Of a DNA stretch of 64,000 bases, positions 36,101 through 48,586 are shown one piece after another. The position numbers and the translations under genes are program-made. Below the pieces are notes generated by a model, which was given only the letters and a program-made list of their open reading frames with translations, searched no databases and was not told the DNA's origin. Positions within the stretch are counted from its first letter, which is position 1. Each line of letters begins with the position of its first letter. The DNA lies in contig NW_019173956.1 in assembly GCF_001642475.1 (NCBI RefSeq), positions 248,001 to 312,000 on the forward strand, in the 5' to 3' direction. This DNA is from Fonsecaea monophora. Its lineage: Eukaryota > Ascomycota > Eurotiomycetes > Chaetothyriales > Herpotrichiellaceae.

Positions 36101-39100
36101 ATCCGTGAAGGAGAAACCCTGTATAACCTCAAGCCCAGGAAGGATGGTGTCCAGCACCGGATGCTCGTCGAGGTTCGACTGGGTTCTGACAATGTCAAAT
36201 ACATCACTTTCCGCTCGCCTCTCCTCGTGGAAAACAAGACTCAGATACCCATCGAGGTTGGCGTCTACAGCCCAGACGAAGGCCATCTGCTCAAAATAGA
36301 GAAAATCCCTCCCGGAGAAGGCAAACCTGCCCCTGTTGGAGCAGCATTTGTCCATTCATTGGTCATACGCCCGGACCAGGGATTTGGTTATGGCTGGTCT
36401 AATGAACGGCTGTTCTGGAAAGACCTTCTGAAAAGGCAGACCAGGGCCCTCACTTGCGAGTCGGAAGGCCGAGACGAGTCACCACCTTTCTTTTTCCAGA
36501 TGCATGCATCGTACGACGACAAAGACCCAATCACAAAAGTCTATCCTCACATGAGAATTCAAGTCTCGGCGCCGGTCGAGATACAGAACCTGCTACCATA
36601 CGATTTCAAGTACCGCATCTATGACAAGAATACGAAAAAGGACTGGACGAACTTTCTACGTAAAGGTGGCGTGAGCCCAGTGCATGTCGTGGAGCTATCT
36701 CACCTTCTCTTACTGAGCGTTCAGGTGGAGGATGCACCCTTCAAACAGAGTGACTTTGCAATCATCAATAGCGACACCCAAGAGGGGTTCCGTCGAGAGA
36801 AAGTGCTGCAGCTGAAGGACGAGAAAGGGGCTCAATTGCGATTGAAGCTTCACTACACCAACATCAAAGACAGCGGAGGAGCCTTCAGAGTATCGGTTTA
36901 CAGTCCGTACGTCCTTTTGAACAAGACTGGGCTTGAGATGAGCGTTCAGAGCAAAGCATTCTTTGGGTCTTCCTCGAAGGCTTCGTCGCCTCAGGGAGCG
37001 CGGACAAGCTCTGGAGAAGGAACAGCTCTGCCAATGTTGTATTCGTACGGCACCGATGACCGCAAGAATCGTTCTCTTCTCAAGATCGGCGATTCCATGT
37101 GGAGCAAGCCACAGAGTTTCGACGCAATTGGAAGTTCGTACGAGGTCGTCTTGCCCGCTGCCTCTGGAAAGTCTGAGATGCATGTCGGAGTGTCCGTGGC
37201 AGAAGGTGAAGGCAAGTACAGCTTGACGAAAGTTGTAACCATGGCACCACGCTTCGTGCTGAAAAATAAGATTGGGGAAGACATTGAACTGCGAGAACCT
37301 GGATCGTCCGAGGTCTGGAAAATGAAGAACAATGATCTCTTACCCATGTACTTCATGCGGCAGTCGCCCGAGAAACAGCTTTGTCTGTGCTTCCCAGGAG
37401 TCAACAACCAGTGGTCATCCCCGTTCAACATGGCCAATGTCGGCATGACCCATGTCAAACTCGCCAAACATGGCCAGAGACAGCGGCTTGTCCGCGTCGA
37501 GATCATTCTCGAGGATGCTACCTTGTTCTTGCACTTCAGCATTGAGACAAAGCACTGGCCCTTCTCCATGAGAAACGAGAGTGACACGGAATTCTTGTTC
37601 TTCCAGGCCAACCCCAACCTGGGTGAGGACGAGGAAGAAGACAAAGGAAGTGGCTGGAAGCCCATTCGCTACCGGCTCCCTCCGCGAAGCATCATGCCGT
37701 ACGCCTGGGATTATCCCGCTTCCAAGAACAAGGAGCTCGTCCTTACCGCTAGGGGACGGGAGAGGTACGTCAAATTGGCGGAAATCGGCAACTTGATCCC
37801 AATCAAGCTGCCACCGGATGACCGTGGTGGAGTTATGAAGGTGATCGACGTCAACATCGTTGCCGACGGACCGACACAGACACTGGTGTTGTCGAACTAC
37901 AAACCGTCCAGGTCGCTGTACCGGCAGAAGACAGGTATGACGAGCGCGTCGCAGACAAGCCTCAATCAAGGATTCGAAGTCAAACAAATCGAATCGGAGG
38001 TCAACTTCAAGGCCGAGCTACGACTGGCTGGGATCGGGATCTCGCTCGTCAACAGCAAGTTGAAGGAACTCATGTACATCACCTTCCGGGAGATGGAGCT
38101 CAAGTATGGAGATTCGAAGCTCTACCAAACATTGAATTTCACCGTGAAATGGATACAGATCGACAACCAACTCTATGGCGGCATCTTCCCAATCTTACTG
38201 TACCCGAGTGTGGTGCCCAAAACCGGCAAAGAGATGGAGGCGCATCCCATTTTCCACACGATGGTCACAAGGGTCAAGGATGATTCATACGGTGTGCTCT
38301 ATATCAAATATGCCACACTGCTTCTGCAACAGATCACGGTTGAGCTTGATGAGGACTTTATCTTTGCAATGCTCGACTTTATGAAAGTACCCGGTGCGTC
38401 ATGGTCAGAGGAAAAAGAAGGAAAACTGTGCGACGAGAGCCTGGACGTGCCTGAACCCACACGAGAAGAACAGGGTCAAGATGTCTATTTCGAGCTGCTG
38501 CACCTGCAACCCATCCAGCTCGATCTCTCCTTTGTCCGAACAGAGCGCATCAATGCTGAGGATACATTTGTCAACAGTCCGCTGATGTTTTTCGTCAATG
38601 TCATGACCATGTCGATAGGAAACGTCAACGACGCACCCATTCGGCTGAACGCTTTGATGCTCGAAAATGCAAGGATATCTGTCCCAGCGCTGATGGCCAA
38701 CATTCAAAACCACTACACGCAGGAAGTGCTCCGTCAAGTCCACATTATTCTCGGATCGGCCGACTTCCTCGGCAACCCCGTGGGGCTGTTCAACAACATC
38801 AGTTCTGGTGTCGCCGACATCTTCTACGAGCCGTACCAAGGTCTGGTGATGACCGACAGGCCGCAGGAGCTCGGGATTGGCATCGCCAAAGGAGCCAGCA
38901 GTTTTGTGAAGAAGTCGGTCTTTGGCTTCAGCGACAGCATGGCCAAGTTCAGCGGTTCCATTTCCAAAGGTCTGGCAGCTGCCACCATGGACAAGGAGTT
39001 CCAAGACCAGAGGCGAATGTCAAAGAGCCGGAATCGACCCAAACATGCCCTGTACGGTGTCACTGCTGGAGGCAACGCTTTTGCCGCAAGCATGGCAAGT

Positions 39101-39750
39101 GGTATCGGAGGCCTGGCCCGACATCCGTTGGAGGGAGCAGAAAAGGAGGGTGCTCTAGGCTTTGTCAAAGGCGTTGGGAAGGGGTTCCTGGGTCTGGCCA
39201 CCAAGCCCGCCATTGGTGCCTTCGATCTCGCCTCGAACGTGGCCGAAGGAGTCCGCAATACGACGACGGTTTTCGATTCCGAGGGCCTGGACCGTGTTCG
39301 TCTGACGCGGTTTATCGGCATGGATGGGATTGTGCGGCCATATTCCCAACGTGAAGCCCTGGGTCAGTTCTGGCTAAAGACCTGCGACGATGGTCGGTAT
39401 TTCAACGAAGAATACATTGCCCACTTGGAGCTCGAGGGTGGCGACATGATGGTGATGATCACCTATGATCGCATCTTGATGATTCGGACCAAGAAGTTGC
39501 GTATGGAGTGGGATATTAAACTGACGGACGTGCAAACCATCAGTAAGGAACGGACGGGGATGAGTATCGGATTGAAAGGAGGAGCCAATGGGCCTTTCAT
39601 CCCTGTGGCGGATGAGGGCAGCAGGAATTGGCTATACAAACAAATTGCTATTGGTAAGTCGTCCTTGACACTGGAAAGGATCAAGAGATGCTAACAACGG
39701 TGGTGCTAGCTGTGAACGCGTTCAACGACAAATATAACGCCAAAGGATGA
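30149..39750 (+). CDS. VPS13: Vacuolar protein sorting-associated protein 13 (bridge-like lipid transfer protein)
   Basis: A 9505-bp first exon (30149-39653) and a 41-bp last exon (39710-39750) join in phase 1 across a 56-bp intron (GTAAGT ... GCTAG), giving 3181 aa, close to yeast Vps13 (3144 aa). VPS13 moves phospholipids between membranes at contact sites and acts in vacuolar sorting, mitochondria-vacuole contacts and prospore membrane growth. The chorein N-terminus is classic (MLESLVANLLNRFLGMYVKN, then LGELTLSIPWSNLRGKPVKV). A long repeated beta-groove region follows. The VPS13 adaptor-binding (SHR-BD) region spans about residues 1960-2500 with IPIEVGVYSPDEGHLLKIE and conserved Asn positions. 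An ATG2_C-like block (LGSADFLGNPVGLFNNISSG, about 2867 on) holds the GASSFVKKSVFGFSDSMAKFSGS helix, and a PH-like end follows. Without the last splice the frame would end in an unrelated tail; splicing gives AVNAFNDKYNAKG. Apparently intact. Confidence 0.98.
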
Positions 39751-40210
39751 GAGACGCGCCGCAACGACATCAACAATGACCATCTCTTACGACTGCGATG
39801 TGAGCCAGACTTGTGCATCTTTTGGGCGGCCAGTTTTATGCTATTGCGCGCATTCCTTGTACAATCCTCCCTGGGTAACAGATATCCATATGAAGCCTTG
39901 TTGGAACACATGCTTTTGACTTGTATGAGAAATAGGACACCCTTTGTATCGCGTTCAGATGTAAGATAGGTAATGAATGTGAATCAAGTCCGAAAGGAAT
40001 GACAAGAAGTGAAGGAGTGTCACTGGCATCACGCTACCGCTACCGCACCCTGTGTTGGGACATCAGGGCTCGCTGTCACGCGTCGCTGCCGGTACCGCGA
40101 TCAAGTCACTTTTCTCAAGCAAAAACAGTTGCCTTCCCTTTTCTTTTTCACTCTCACCTTTGTTGCCCCATCCCCAAAACTTCGTCATCGTCTTTTGAAA
40201 CACCGCGAAA
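39751..40210. other. Short spacer and promoter of the next gene
   Basis: The VPS13 3' region and a CT-rich leader ending in CACCGCGAAA immediately before the ATG at 40211. Nothing else seen. Confidence 0.6.
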
Positions 40211-41739
40211 ATGGCAGAACCCGGCGGTAGCAATCAGGACAAGGTGAGTTGTTTGATCCATGGCCTCTGCGTCCCCTTCGCGACAGTCTGCGCGCGCACA
40301 AAGAACCATGTTGGAGTCGTGACTATGAACGGGGCGGACTCAGGGCTGACAATGAATGACATGTATAGGCTCAGCGACCACAGATGCCCGTTGGAGAGCC
40401 GCTCGATCAGACTCCGCGCGCCGAGCGTCTCCGCCGTGGACTGGCCCTGCACGAGGCGGTCATGGGCGTGGAGCCTCCCCGGCGACGACTCACTGGGCTG
40501 ACTCCCGTCGCGCGCGACAAGTTTGGCGTGCCGCTGGTCATGTCGAATCTTCCGCAGAAGAAGGCCGGGGCGCGCAAGCGCAGAATCCAACGGCAACAAC
40601 AGCAGCAGCAGCAGCAGACGCGAAACCAGCAGCATGAGCAGCGTCAGTCGGCTGCCTCGATCGCGCCGTCGCAACCTTCTCCCGTTTCTTCTGCGCCGGC
40701 GCCGGCCTTTGTGGCTGGGGCAGCAGCACCAGCAATGTCGATGTCTTCACCTGCAACTGCTCGTGCACCAGCACATATGCCGGCAGCACCTGAACCTGCG
40801 CGTACACCAGCGCCTTTGTTCGCGGGGACTCAGACTCAGAAGACTCGACACGACACACCCGTTCGCAGTGACTATGTTGGTAATCATGGTAACAAGAAAG
40901 TGAAAACCACCACAACCACTACCACCAGTGATGATACCGGCAATGTTGTCGGGGTTCCAAACAACCCAGTTGGAGGCGCGCGAAGCGATGATGCGGACGG
41001 CAGAAAGACAAAGGGAAACTCTGGAAACGTGACCAAGGGACCACGACAACAACAACAACAACAACGACAACAAAGTGGCGCGGAGCAGCAACCAGGCAAA
41101 CTCACGCTCATCTCGGCCGAACAGCTGCACGACTTGCGCGCCGACCTGGTGCAGTCGGCGAGGGAGAACAGCGACCTGCGCCACGAGGTCGAGGTGTTGG
41201 AGCAGAGACTGGCGCAGACCGAGGAGGAGAGGCAGACGTACTGGGCGTGCGGGATGGAGTGGGCGAGACGTGAGAGGGCGTTGGTCTTGGAGATGGAGTT
41301 TTGGAGGGAGCAGGCGAGGAGTGCCGCGACGACGATGACGACCGCCACCACCACCACCACCACGACGGAGCATTATCCCGACGACATGGGCGACGTGGAC
41401 AACATGGGCGCCATAGGTGGGCCGGTGCAGTATGGATTCATTGGCGGTGGATATTTCGGTGATAACGATAATGGCCACGGTCACGGTCACGGTCCAGCAC
41501 AGCAGACAGGACTGGGGACCGAATATGCGTTCGACACCGACTTCGCGGCTGGATTCGGCGCAGGTCCTGGCGCGGATCCTTGGACTGGCTTTGACGATGC
41601 TGGATTCGGTGCAGGGCCCGCCACAGGCACAGACCCAGGGACGGGGACGGAAACCGGCACAGACTATTACCTCGCCAATGCAGCACACGACGCGGACGAG
41701 CTGGACAAGGAGCGAGATGTCATGTTGCGCATGGACTGA
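40211..41739 (+). CDS. Low-complexity polyglutamine and coiled-coil protein of unknown function
   Basis: Exon 1 (40211-40243, 11 codons) joins exon 2 (40369-41739) in phase 0 across a 125-bp intron (GTGAGT ... TATAG), giving 467 aa. The N-terminal 80 residues look ordered and basic, with ARDKFGVPLVMSNLPQKK. Low-complexity tracts follow: polyGln (40598-40618), Pro/Ala-rich, polyThr (about 40906-40926) and a second Gln run (41047-41074). Residues about 240-310 form a likely coiled coil rich in heptad Leu/Val with Glu/Arg (LHDLRADLVQSARENSDLRH and onward). The tail is Gly/Asp/Thr-rich with HGHGHG and GTDPGTGTETG repeats. The arrangement recalls transcription-associated or scaffold proteins, but no DNA-binding domain is visible. 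A long open frame on the opposite strand is a by-product of this composition. Confidence 0.75.
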
Positions 41740-42143
41740 CTGAGACTTTGACGGATTCTCCCATGGAGGGTTTTTTTTTTTTTTGGACAATGAATGATTG
41801 TCTAAGGGGGGACGGATGAAAACCCAAAGTCCAAAAGTCCAAAAGTCACTGGGGAAGTTGATCCTGTTCCGCTGTCAGATCAGTCCCATCCTGGTCTCGG
41901 TGTTTGGTGTTGTTGGTGTTCAGGGTTTCAGTGGTTTTATTGAGCATGCATCAGGTTGGACGTTGGTGGTGGTGGGTGACGTGCAAGACGCCAAGAGCTT
42001 TGTTGGGGGGGAGGTTTTGGGGCACCCCGGGACCCTAACTAAAAAAGACATGCGTCGGTGTTGTGTGTCTCGTTGGATTTGGGGTGGATATTTTGTCACT
42101 CTGAGACGGGGGGGATATGGCGAACAAAGAAACGAAATGACCG

Positions 42144-42187
42144 AACAGACACATCCAGACGAACAGACAGACAGATAGGCAGACAGG
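42144..42187. repeat. ACAG/AGAC tetranucleotide repeat
   Basis: Degenerate run of CAGA units with interruptions. A complementary CTGT run lies about 0.8 kb downstream. Confidence 0.8.
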
Positions 42188-42963
42188 GGTTCGCTGAGAA
42201 CGGAGTTTGTTAGGTGCTGCTGGACTTGGGGCTGAGAAACTGTCAGACAAAGCAAAAGCGCTCGGTCGGGATTTTGCTCGTTGGCAGTCTCGCTGGCAGT
42301 CTGGCTGTATGACAATGTGCCAGGCTAAAGTCAGTGTACCCTTAGGAACCTGGTTTACCTACACAGTTACGAGGTACATAAGTAGTTTGCCATCCCGAGT
42401 GCCCGAGCAGTGTGGACTGTCAAGATCAGTCCTCCGTTTCGAGGGGGGAAAACATAATAGTCGCAGTGTCGAGATGATTTTTCTGCGGCCGAAATCCACC
42501 CGCCAATCATCATTGCAGATTTACAGAGTATTATCGCACGCGCCCCGCGCAGCCTCAGGTGATTTGCCGGCCAGCTACTTTGCTCCTGTACCTGGGTAGG
42601 CATGTAGGACTGTAGGTATATCTCGATCGAACGGACTGGTCCTGCCATCAAGTCCCGTCCCCCTGCCCTGACATTGCACCCCTGATCCATTCTCCCCACT
42701 CACCTACCTCTCTCCTTGGTACCTGGTTCTCCGTGTCCGAGACCTTTCTTCACATGTCCATTCCATCCCCCCTCTCGAGTATCACAAGGGGAAAATAGTC
42801 AAGGGTCGATAGATGTTTGGGGGGGGTGGGGTGGGCATTGGCTATCTCAGTGGCGCGCATGACTCCGCCGTCAACAATGGACAAGGGCTAACTCCTCTAA
42901 CCATTTGCTGCGATGAGCTCCGTGCTAAGGGCATTTGCAGTGCGGTGATCGCAGACCCCACCG

Positions 42964-42990
42964 GGTCTGTCTGTCTGTCTGCCTGTCTGT
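42964..42990. repeat. GTCT tetranucleotide repeat
   Basis: Near-perfect GTCT run with one GCCT interruption, inverted relative to the CAGA run at 42144-42187. Confidence 0.85.
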
Positions 42991-45900
42991 TAGGCACCTC
43001 GACCCATCTATCTGTCGATCCATTCCGAATGTCGCCCCCTTGCCCTCCCCCAGGTTTCACGCGGCGTTGCAATAGTCAAGAAGCGCGGGCTCGTCCAATC
43101 CCCCACCTCAAGCCCGGGGCGGCTGACTTGTCCTCTTTGGACAAAGACGCTTCCAGAGTAATTGTCAATGCAGCTGCGCCCAAATGAAGTAGATGCGCTA
43201 TTACGCAGTCGATGGCGAAGTACTCGGGCAGACGGAGGATCGAAGCATTCGCGAATCGGCGGCGAGAGCGAGAACGAGAACGCTGGACGCACAAGATTCG
43301 ATGGCGGCGATATATGTTCCGGTAGAGTCGATGCGATTAGTACCGAGGAACGTATGCGGACCATTTCCCGCGGGCCTCTTTCAAAGTAGATCTTAGATAC
43401 CGCACAAATCGGGAGCAATCAAGGGCCAACGTGATACGCGTTGCGTGAGTGATCAATGTCAGTGGCTTCAGTGAGGTTCGCTACCCCGTCATCGAAACAT
43501 ATTTAGAATCCCAAACCCACCTTTTTTGGATGCATCCCGCAGAGGACCTCAGTCAGCGCCTGATTAGCCACTCGATGCCGACCCAAGGATCCTAGACGTC
43601 ACAAATTCTTACTAGATGAGGGGTAGATGGTGTACCAACTTCGTAGTGCCACTTGAGCCAGTCATCAAACGAGTCGGAGGTAGTATATACACACACAGCT
43701 GCAACAGAGTAAATGTGTCGTTGATAGCGGGTAGTACATGACCTCATCAAAGATCGCGACCCTTCCAACTTTTGTCGTGCAGGGAAGGAAGAAGTTCCGG
43801 ATGGAGCGTCTCTGTAAAGTCTCTTTGGTCGAGGTTTCTCGGCCGACGTGGGTGGTTGAATCGCTCTCTGGCGCTTCTCTGGTCGAAATCTGTGTATGTG
43901 TCGAAAGAACAGCCTCACGGTATTATCTTTGGCCGCTTCAAAATGGGCGTAGTCGCACGTCAGCCGGACGAGGGTCACCTGCCAGTAAGACTTTTTTGTT
44001 TCTGCAGAGGTTCGTACACGTGTCGATAGCTGTAGTGAATGACAGAGGGGAAGTTAATGCGCGCTAGAGTCACTACAAGCTTGGGACTTCCTCCCCGAAG
44101 GGCTGTTGTGGCGATGGCTGGGTAAGACTTACACGTATATGGTGTGTTTTGGCATCTTGGTACTTCTCCTCTCTGATGATGAATGGGGAAAGTCTGGCGA
44201 CCGTAGATGGCGGGCCGTAGTTTATCCGTGTCTTGGCGTATATTGGCGGAGAATTCCAATGCAGCACCCAAACATTCTCGCCACTTTGCTTTATCCTTAC
44301 TGAGCGCCGCCCAGTACTGTGCAACATGGGAACAGGAAGCATGCGCTAGTGATGGGTGCTCTTTCAACCTGATCGCAGGACGGTCAATGACTCACTCGTT
44401 CGATGTTCAGACGGCAGCCCCCTCCGTTCACAGGTCGACGGCGCCATGTCAAGTGATCGGCTCAGTATTGACCACGCCCTTCTTTTGCTCCACAACTGAT
44501 GCACTTCGTTCGGCGTTGTTCAGTATCATGCATACATGGACAGAGATCTTCAGCCGGGATGGGTTGGGTATTCCAGTGCGCAATCGTCGAAGTGCCCGGT
44601 CAGGGGAAATAGACAGAAATTGACTGTTTGGCATGGCTCGGGCTTGGCGATCCCAAGGTACCAGCACAAAGATGAACTATCCCGCATGAGGTGCTTGGAA
44701 GGCAGATAGGCATATGACCGGTTCTCCTGTAAGCTGAAGGGGCATGAGAGATTTGGCGTTAGCTTTTGGAAGGGATTCGGTCTGGCTTCCCGCATCTCGT
44801 CCGTGAGGCAATCGTTGTGCTCGCCAGGAACTAGCGTCGGTTCGCCCCCATTCCACGTGGATCCCCAAGGTGTCTTTGACGGAGTCGGTTTCAGCGGGTA
44901 ATGTTCGCAAACTTCCTCCATCTTCAACCTGGGAGTCTGGTGGCATGGTCAAATAGACTCTAGCTCCTTAGAGATACCCACGAAGATCGACGAAGTTCGT
45001 TCAATAGACTCAAGTTTGTGACCGCGGTCGAGGAAGGATGAGTTTGTGTGAAGATAATCCTGGAGTAGTCGATCGCACTCGGCCGCGGATGGACAGTAGG
45101 TCGCCTGACAACACAGCGAGAGGTAGAGAAGATAGGTCGAACGAATGATATAGTGACTTTGTCGATCGGGTCGCACGCTGAGCCAGAAAGGCGGTGAGGC
45201 TCAAAAGAAGCAAAACTTGAACGCAGCTGTATGCATCGACGTCATATTTTAGGCCCAAGATAGGGACCCCTCGCTCTCTCCGCGCCACGATGTACAAGAT
45301 TCGTCCAAGGGATGTAAGGGGTACTGGCGTGGTCAACTCAAAACTTCCTTCCACAGGATGAGGGTCTCTCGAAGTCTTGTATCCTGGGATAAAGAGTCTG
45401 ACCACACCGGGCTACGTAGTGATAAGGCCTTGACGATGGATAAAAGGAAGATTGGCTGCCAGAGAAGGTCGTATTCACCCGTGCTATGTGGAAGGCTTCG
45501 TCACTGCACGAGGTCACATGAACCTGGATGCCAGGCTTTGCAGCGCTCTCAAATAGTCTCCAGAAACCAATTTCGCCGAAGACAGATCGGAAGGCCCCGG
45601 ATTCTGAAGGGGCTCTCGTCGAACTCGAGACCTGTGATCCTCACACGTCACACCCGGCTTCCTCGTCGCATAATGTTTCGGTGTCCGCTCTTCTGTTCCA
45701 TATCTTCCTCTCCCATCTTGCTTTCCCTTGACTCGAACGCTCTCGGGCCGGTGCCGATATCGCGATCCTCCACACACTTGCGAACGAATTTTTGACTTCT
45801 TGTCAGGCAGGATTTCAGCTTGGCGCAATTCAGGGTTATTTTTCAGAGTTTCCGCCTGTCTTCGTTTTCTCACTCCGTCTCGGTTGTCTGGGGGCCAATC

Positions 45901-48586
45901 CCGTGAGGTTTGTGTTGGAGAGTAGCTGATGATCGAGGTGTGGTCTCAACGATGCCGTGGTATTCCACATCAAATTGTGGCGGAGAGTGGCCGAGACGAA
46001 GTATAGGGAAGGTGGTAGCGTGTCTATCATAGCTCCAGGGATCTGGTGACCGTAGATGAGAGAGACAGGGCCGGGCGTTGGGGATTTTACAACCATTGTC
46101 CGCCGGTAGAGACGTTGTGCCTATTTGAGGCATCAGACGAGGAGCAGCTTGCGCAGATCTGTCATCTGGACCCGCTAGGGCGCTCACCGAGACGAGTGTT
46201 TATTTGGAATGTGGCAGACGTGACTGGTTGTCGCGAAGATTTCACTCGACAGGATCTCAAAGAACGAGGAAAGCCGTTTCTGGATCCGTCAAGTTATTGA
46301 GCTGTTGGGTGGAAAATGAGACAGAACAGGCGTGACTATCAGTGATAGTGGGAGTTTGCGAAAGCAACCAGGGTTTTGTCAATGCATCACGGTCCTCATA
46401 TGCGGCGGTTCAAGTTGTTGAGGACGAAGGCAGTCTAAGCCCACCAGTCTCAATGTGGAGATTTAGCGCCGCCGCTTTTGTTTGCACCAGACAATGACCC
46501 TGTAGGTTATGCACGCCATACTCGGTAGATACCCTTGAAGTAGGTAAGTGCAAAGCGGCGGCAGCTTTGGCCCAATCGGTGATTGGCTGCCGTGGCTTAA
46601 ACTGGGCTTCCTTTCCCCTCGACCACCCACCTTTTTGCCTACAATCCACTGGCACGCTCACTCTCTCTGTGTCTGACCGCAACAAGCTCTGAATCTGGTT
46701 CCACCGTAGAAGACTTGAAGAGGGAGAGAAGATGGAAAGGGTAAGTGACGAAAAAGTGATGGTGGTGGTGGCGGTGGAGGCGGTCTTTTCATCTGCGTCC
46801 AACTCGTAGTTCTTGACTGTCTGTAAATAGCCTTGTTAGGCTTTGATTGGTTGCAATATATCTGGGGAAGGCAAGGAGGTCGGCAGGGGATGCAGGAACA
46901 CTGTTCTCTAGCAGCCAATCGGGCGTATTGGAGGTGACCGCCAATCGCAAGTATAGCGTGGACTTAGCTAGTTGGATCTATAGCGGCCACAGCTAATCGG
47001 GCCTATGATCTGTCGCCACTGGAGGACTTAAAAAAAAGGGAGATGGGGCTTGTGTCCACCCTTCCCCGTCCCTTTCCACCATATAGCCTCACAGCTTTGC
47101 TCTTCGTCCACCGTTCTCGGCGACACCTAAAATCAAGTTATTCTGTCACTCCGACACACACTTATCTCGTCACCTTTCTCCCTGTTTTCGCTCTCTCGAA
47201 GTTGTGGTCACATGACCCACTCGGCGCTACCTTCCCCGTTGGCATGGACTGCCCACCCACTTCCACGGCTCCAAGCGCACCTCTCCCCCCCTCTCTCTTC
47301 TTGTTACACAGATATAGCCCATTGTGGGTCCGTTTCATTGTTCCATCTTCGCCTTTGCTTCGCTCTCAGCACTCAATCTCCCAAAAGACCGAAAAACAGA
47401 GACAGAGCCATTAATTCCGGAGGGCTGACTATTCCCGCACACGCACCGTCTATCACCATCTGTTTGCATTCCCAGACGGTAAGACACGCCCTACCCCTCT
47501 TCCACTCCAATTTCACCAAGGGTGAGACGTATTCGATAGGGCAAAGTAATAAAATAAAGAGTCCAAGCCCTGAAAAGGGGTGAATGAGTCAACAAAGACC
47601 CATTTGAAGACACAAAGACAATGGATTTGCAGGGGCGAAATAAAAAGCGCAAGACACCATGTGCGTACTGTGAAGGCCTGGGCATAACAGGAGATCGCCG
47701 CACAAAGAGTGAGCTTTTTTTTTGGTTTTCCATGGTTTCTCCGTCTAATCTTTTGTTTCTTTTTGGTTTTGATTCGGGCGCCGCTACCAAGCGATGCACG
47801 TGAGACAAGTCGAAAGGGGCCTTTTCTGGGGTGTGATAAGCCCGGACGATAACCTGGCCTATTTCTACTCATTTAGAGACATCAACAAAGAAACAAACTG
47901 AGTCCCAGTTTGTGACTGAACGACCTTTCAGCTGCCTCTCTGAGCCAGGTATGCAAGCAATGGGCCGTCCGGTCTCCTCCTCAACAGTTGTCTCAACCAC
48001 CCTATGGGAGCTGAGGACGCACCGCGAATACATGCAAGGTGCAAGGTAAGAAAGAGATGTACATTTCCTCCGCTTCCACTGCCCTCGTTGCTTCCAAAGC
48101 CAGGCAAAATGAAGTGTTTGACCCGGAGTATGCTCTGCACTCCGCCGCACATCACATCCACAGACCAGATCTCCCGGGGCCATTGGGACTCGCCGTTCAC
48201 ACACGACGAAATACAGGCCACGACTGGAACCACAGCACTGCCCCGATTGGGTGTTTCATTGTACGCCTCTCCAGTGTGGGCCAGAAGTGTGTCTTGTGTC
48301 AGACTGTTAGAAGGCACTTGTGTGTTTGAGACAGGTCTGATGGCACAAAGAGACCTGAACAAACGGTGAGAACATTGCTCCGGGCAGCGACGAGGTTTGT
48401 ATACTGCTGTTGATATAGGTGGCACATATAAGGAACCCAGGCATGGCACTATGAAGCATGTCCTTCACACTCATCGTTCCACAATCTCTATTGAGCTGGC
48501 TCTCTTTCCTTTTGGCAGTGTATCTGTTTGATCTCCCAATCCACAATATCCCCTTGCTACACAAGCGTTGTTTCGAATCGACCTCA

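Larger units (their letters stand above)
41740..48586. other. Long gene-poor region
   Basis: Almost 7 kb without a gene I can support. It contains a poly-T run just after 41770, two tetranucleotide repeats, CT-rich tracts at 46600-47500 and many overlapping frames under 175 codons. Minus-strand frames at 45010-45405 and 47928-48449 and a plus-strand frame at 42207-42599 were considered. None shows a recognisable motif, clean splicing or clear codon preference. Confidence 0.45.

Noticed and set aside
47928..48449. 173-codon minus-strand frame
   Set aside because: All frames on both strands are partly open here; no motif, no splice support.
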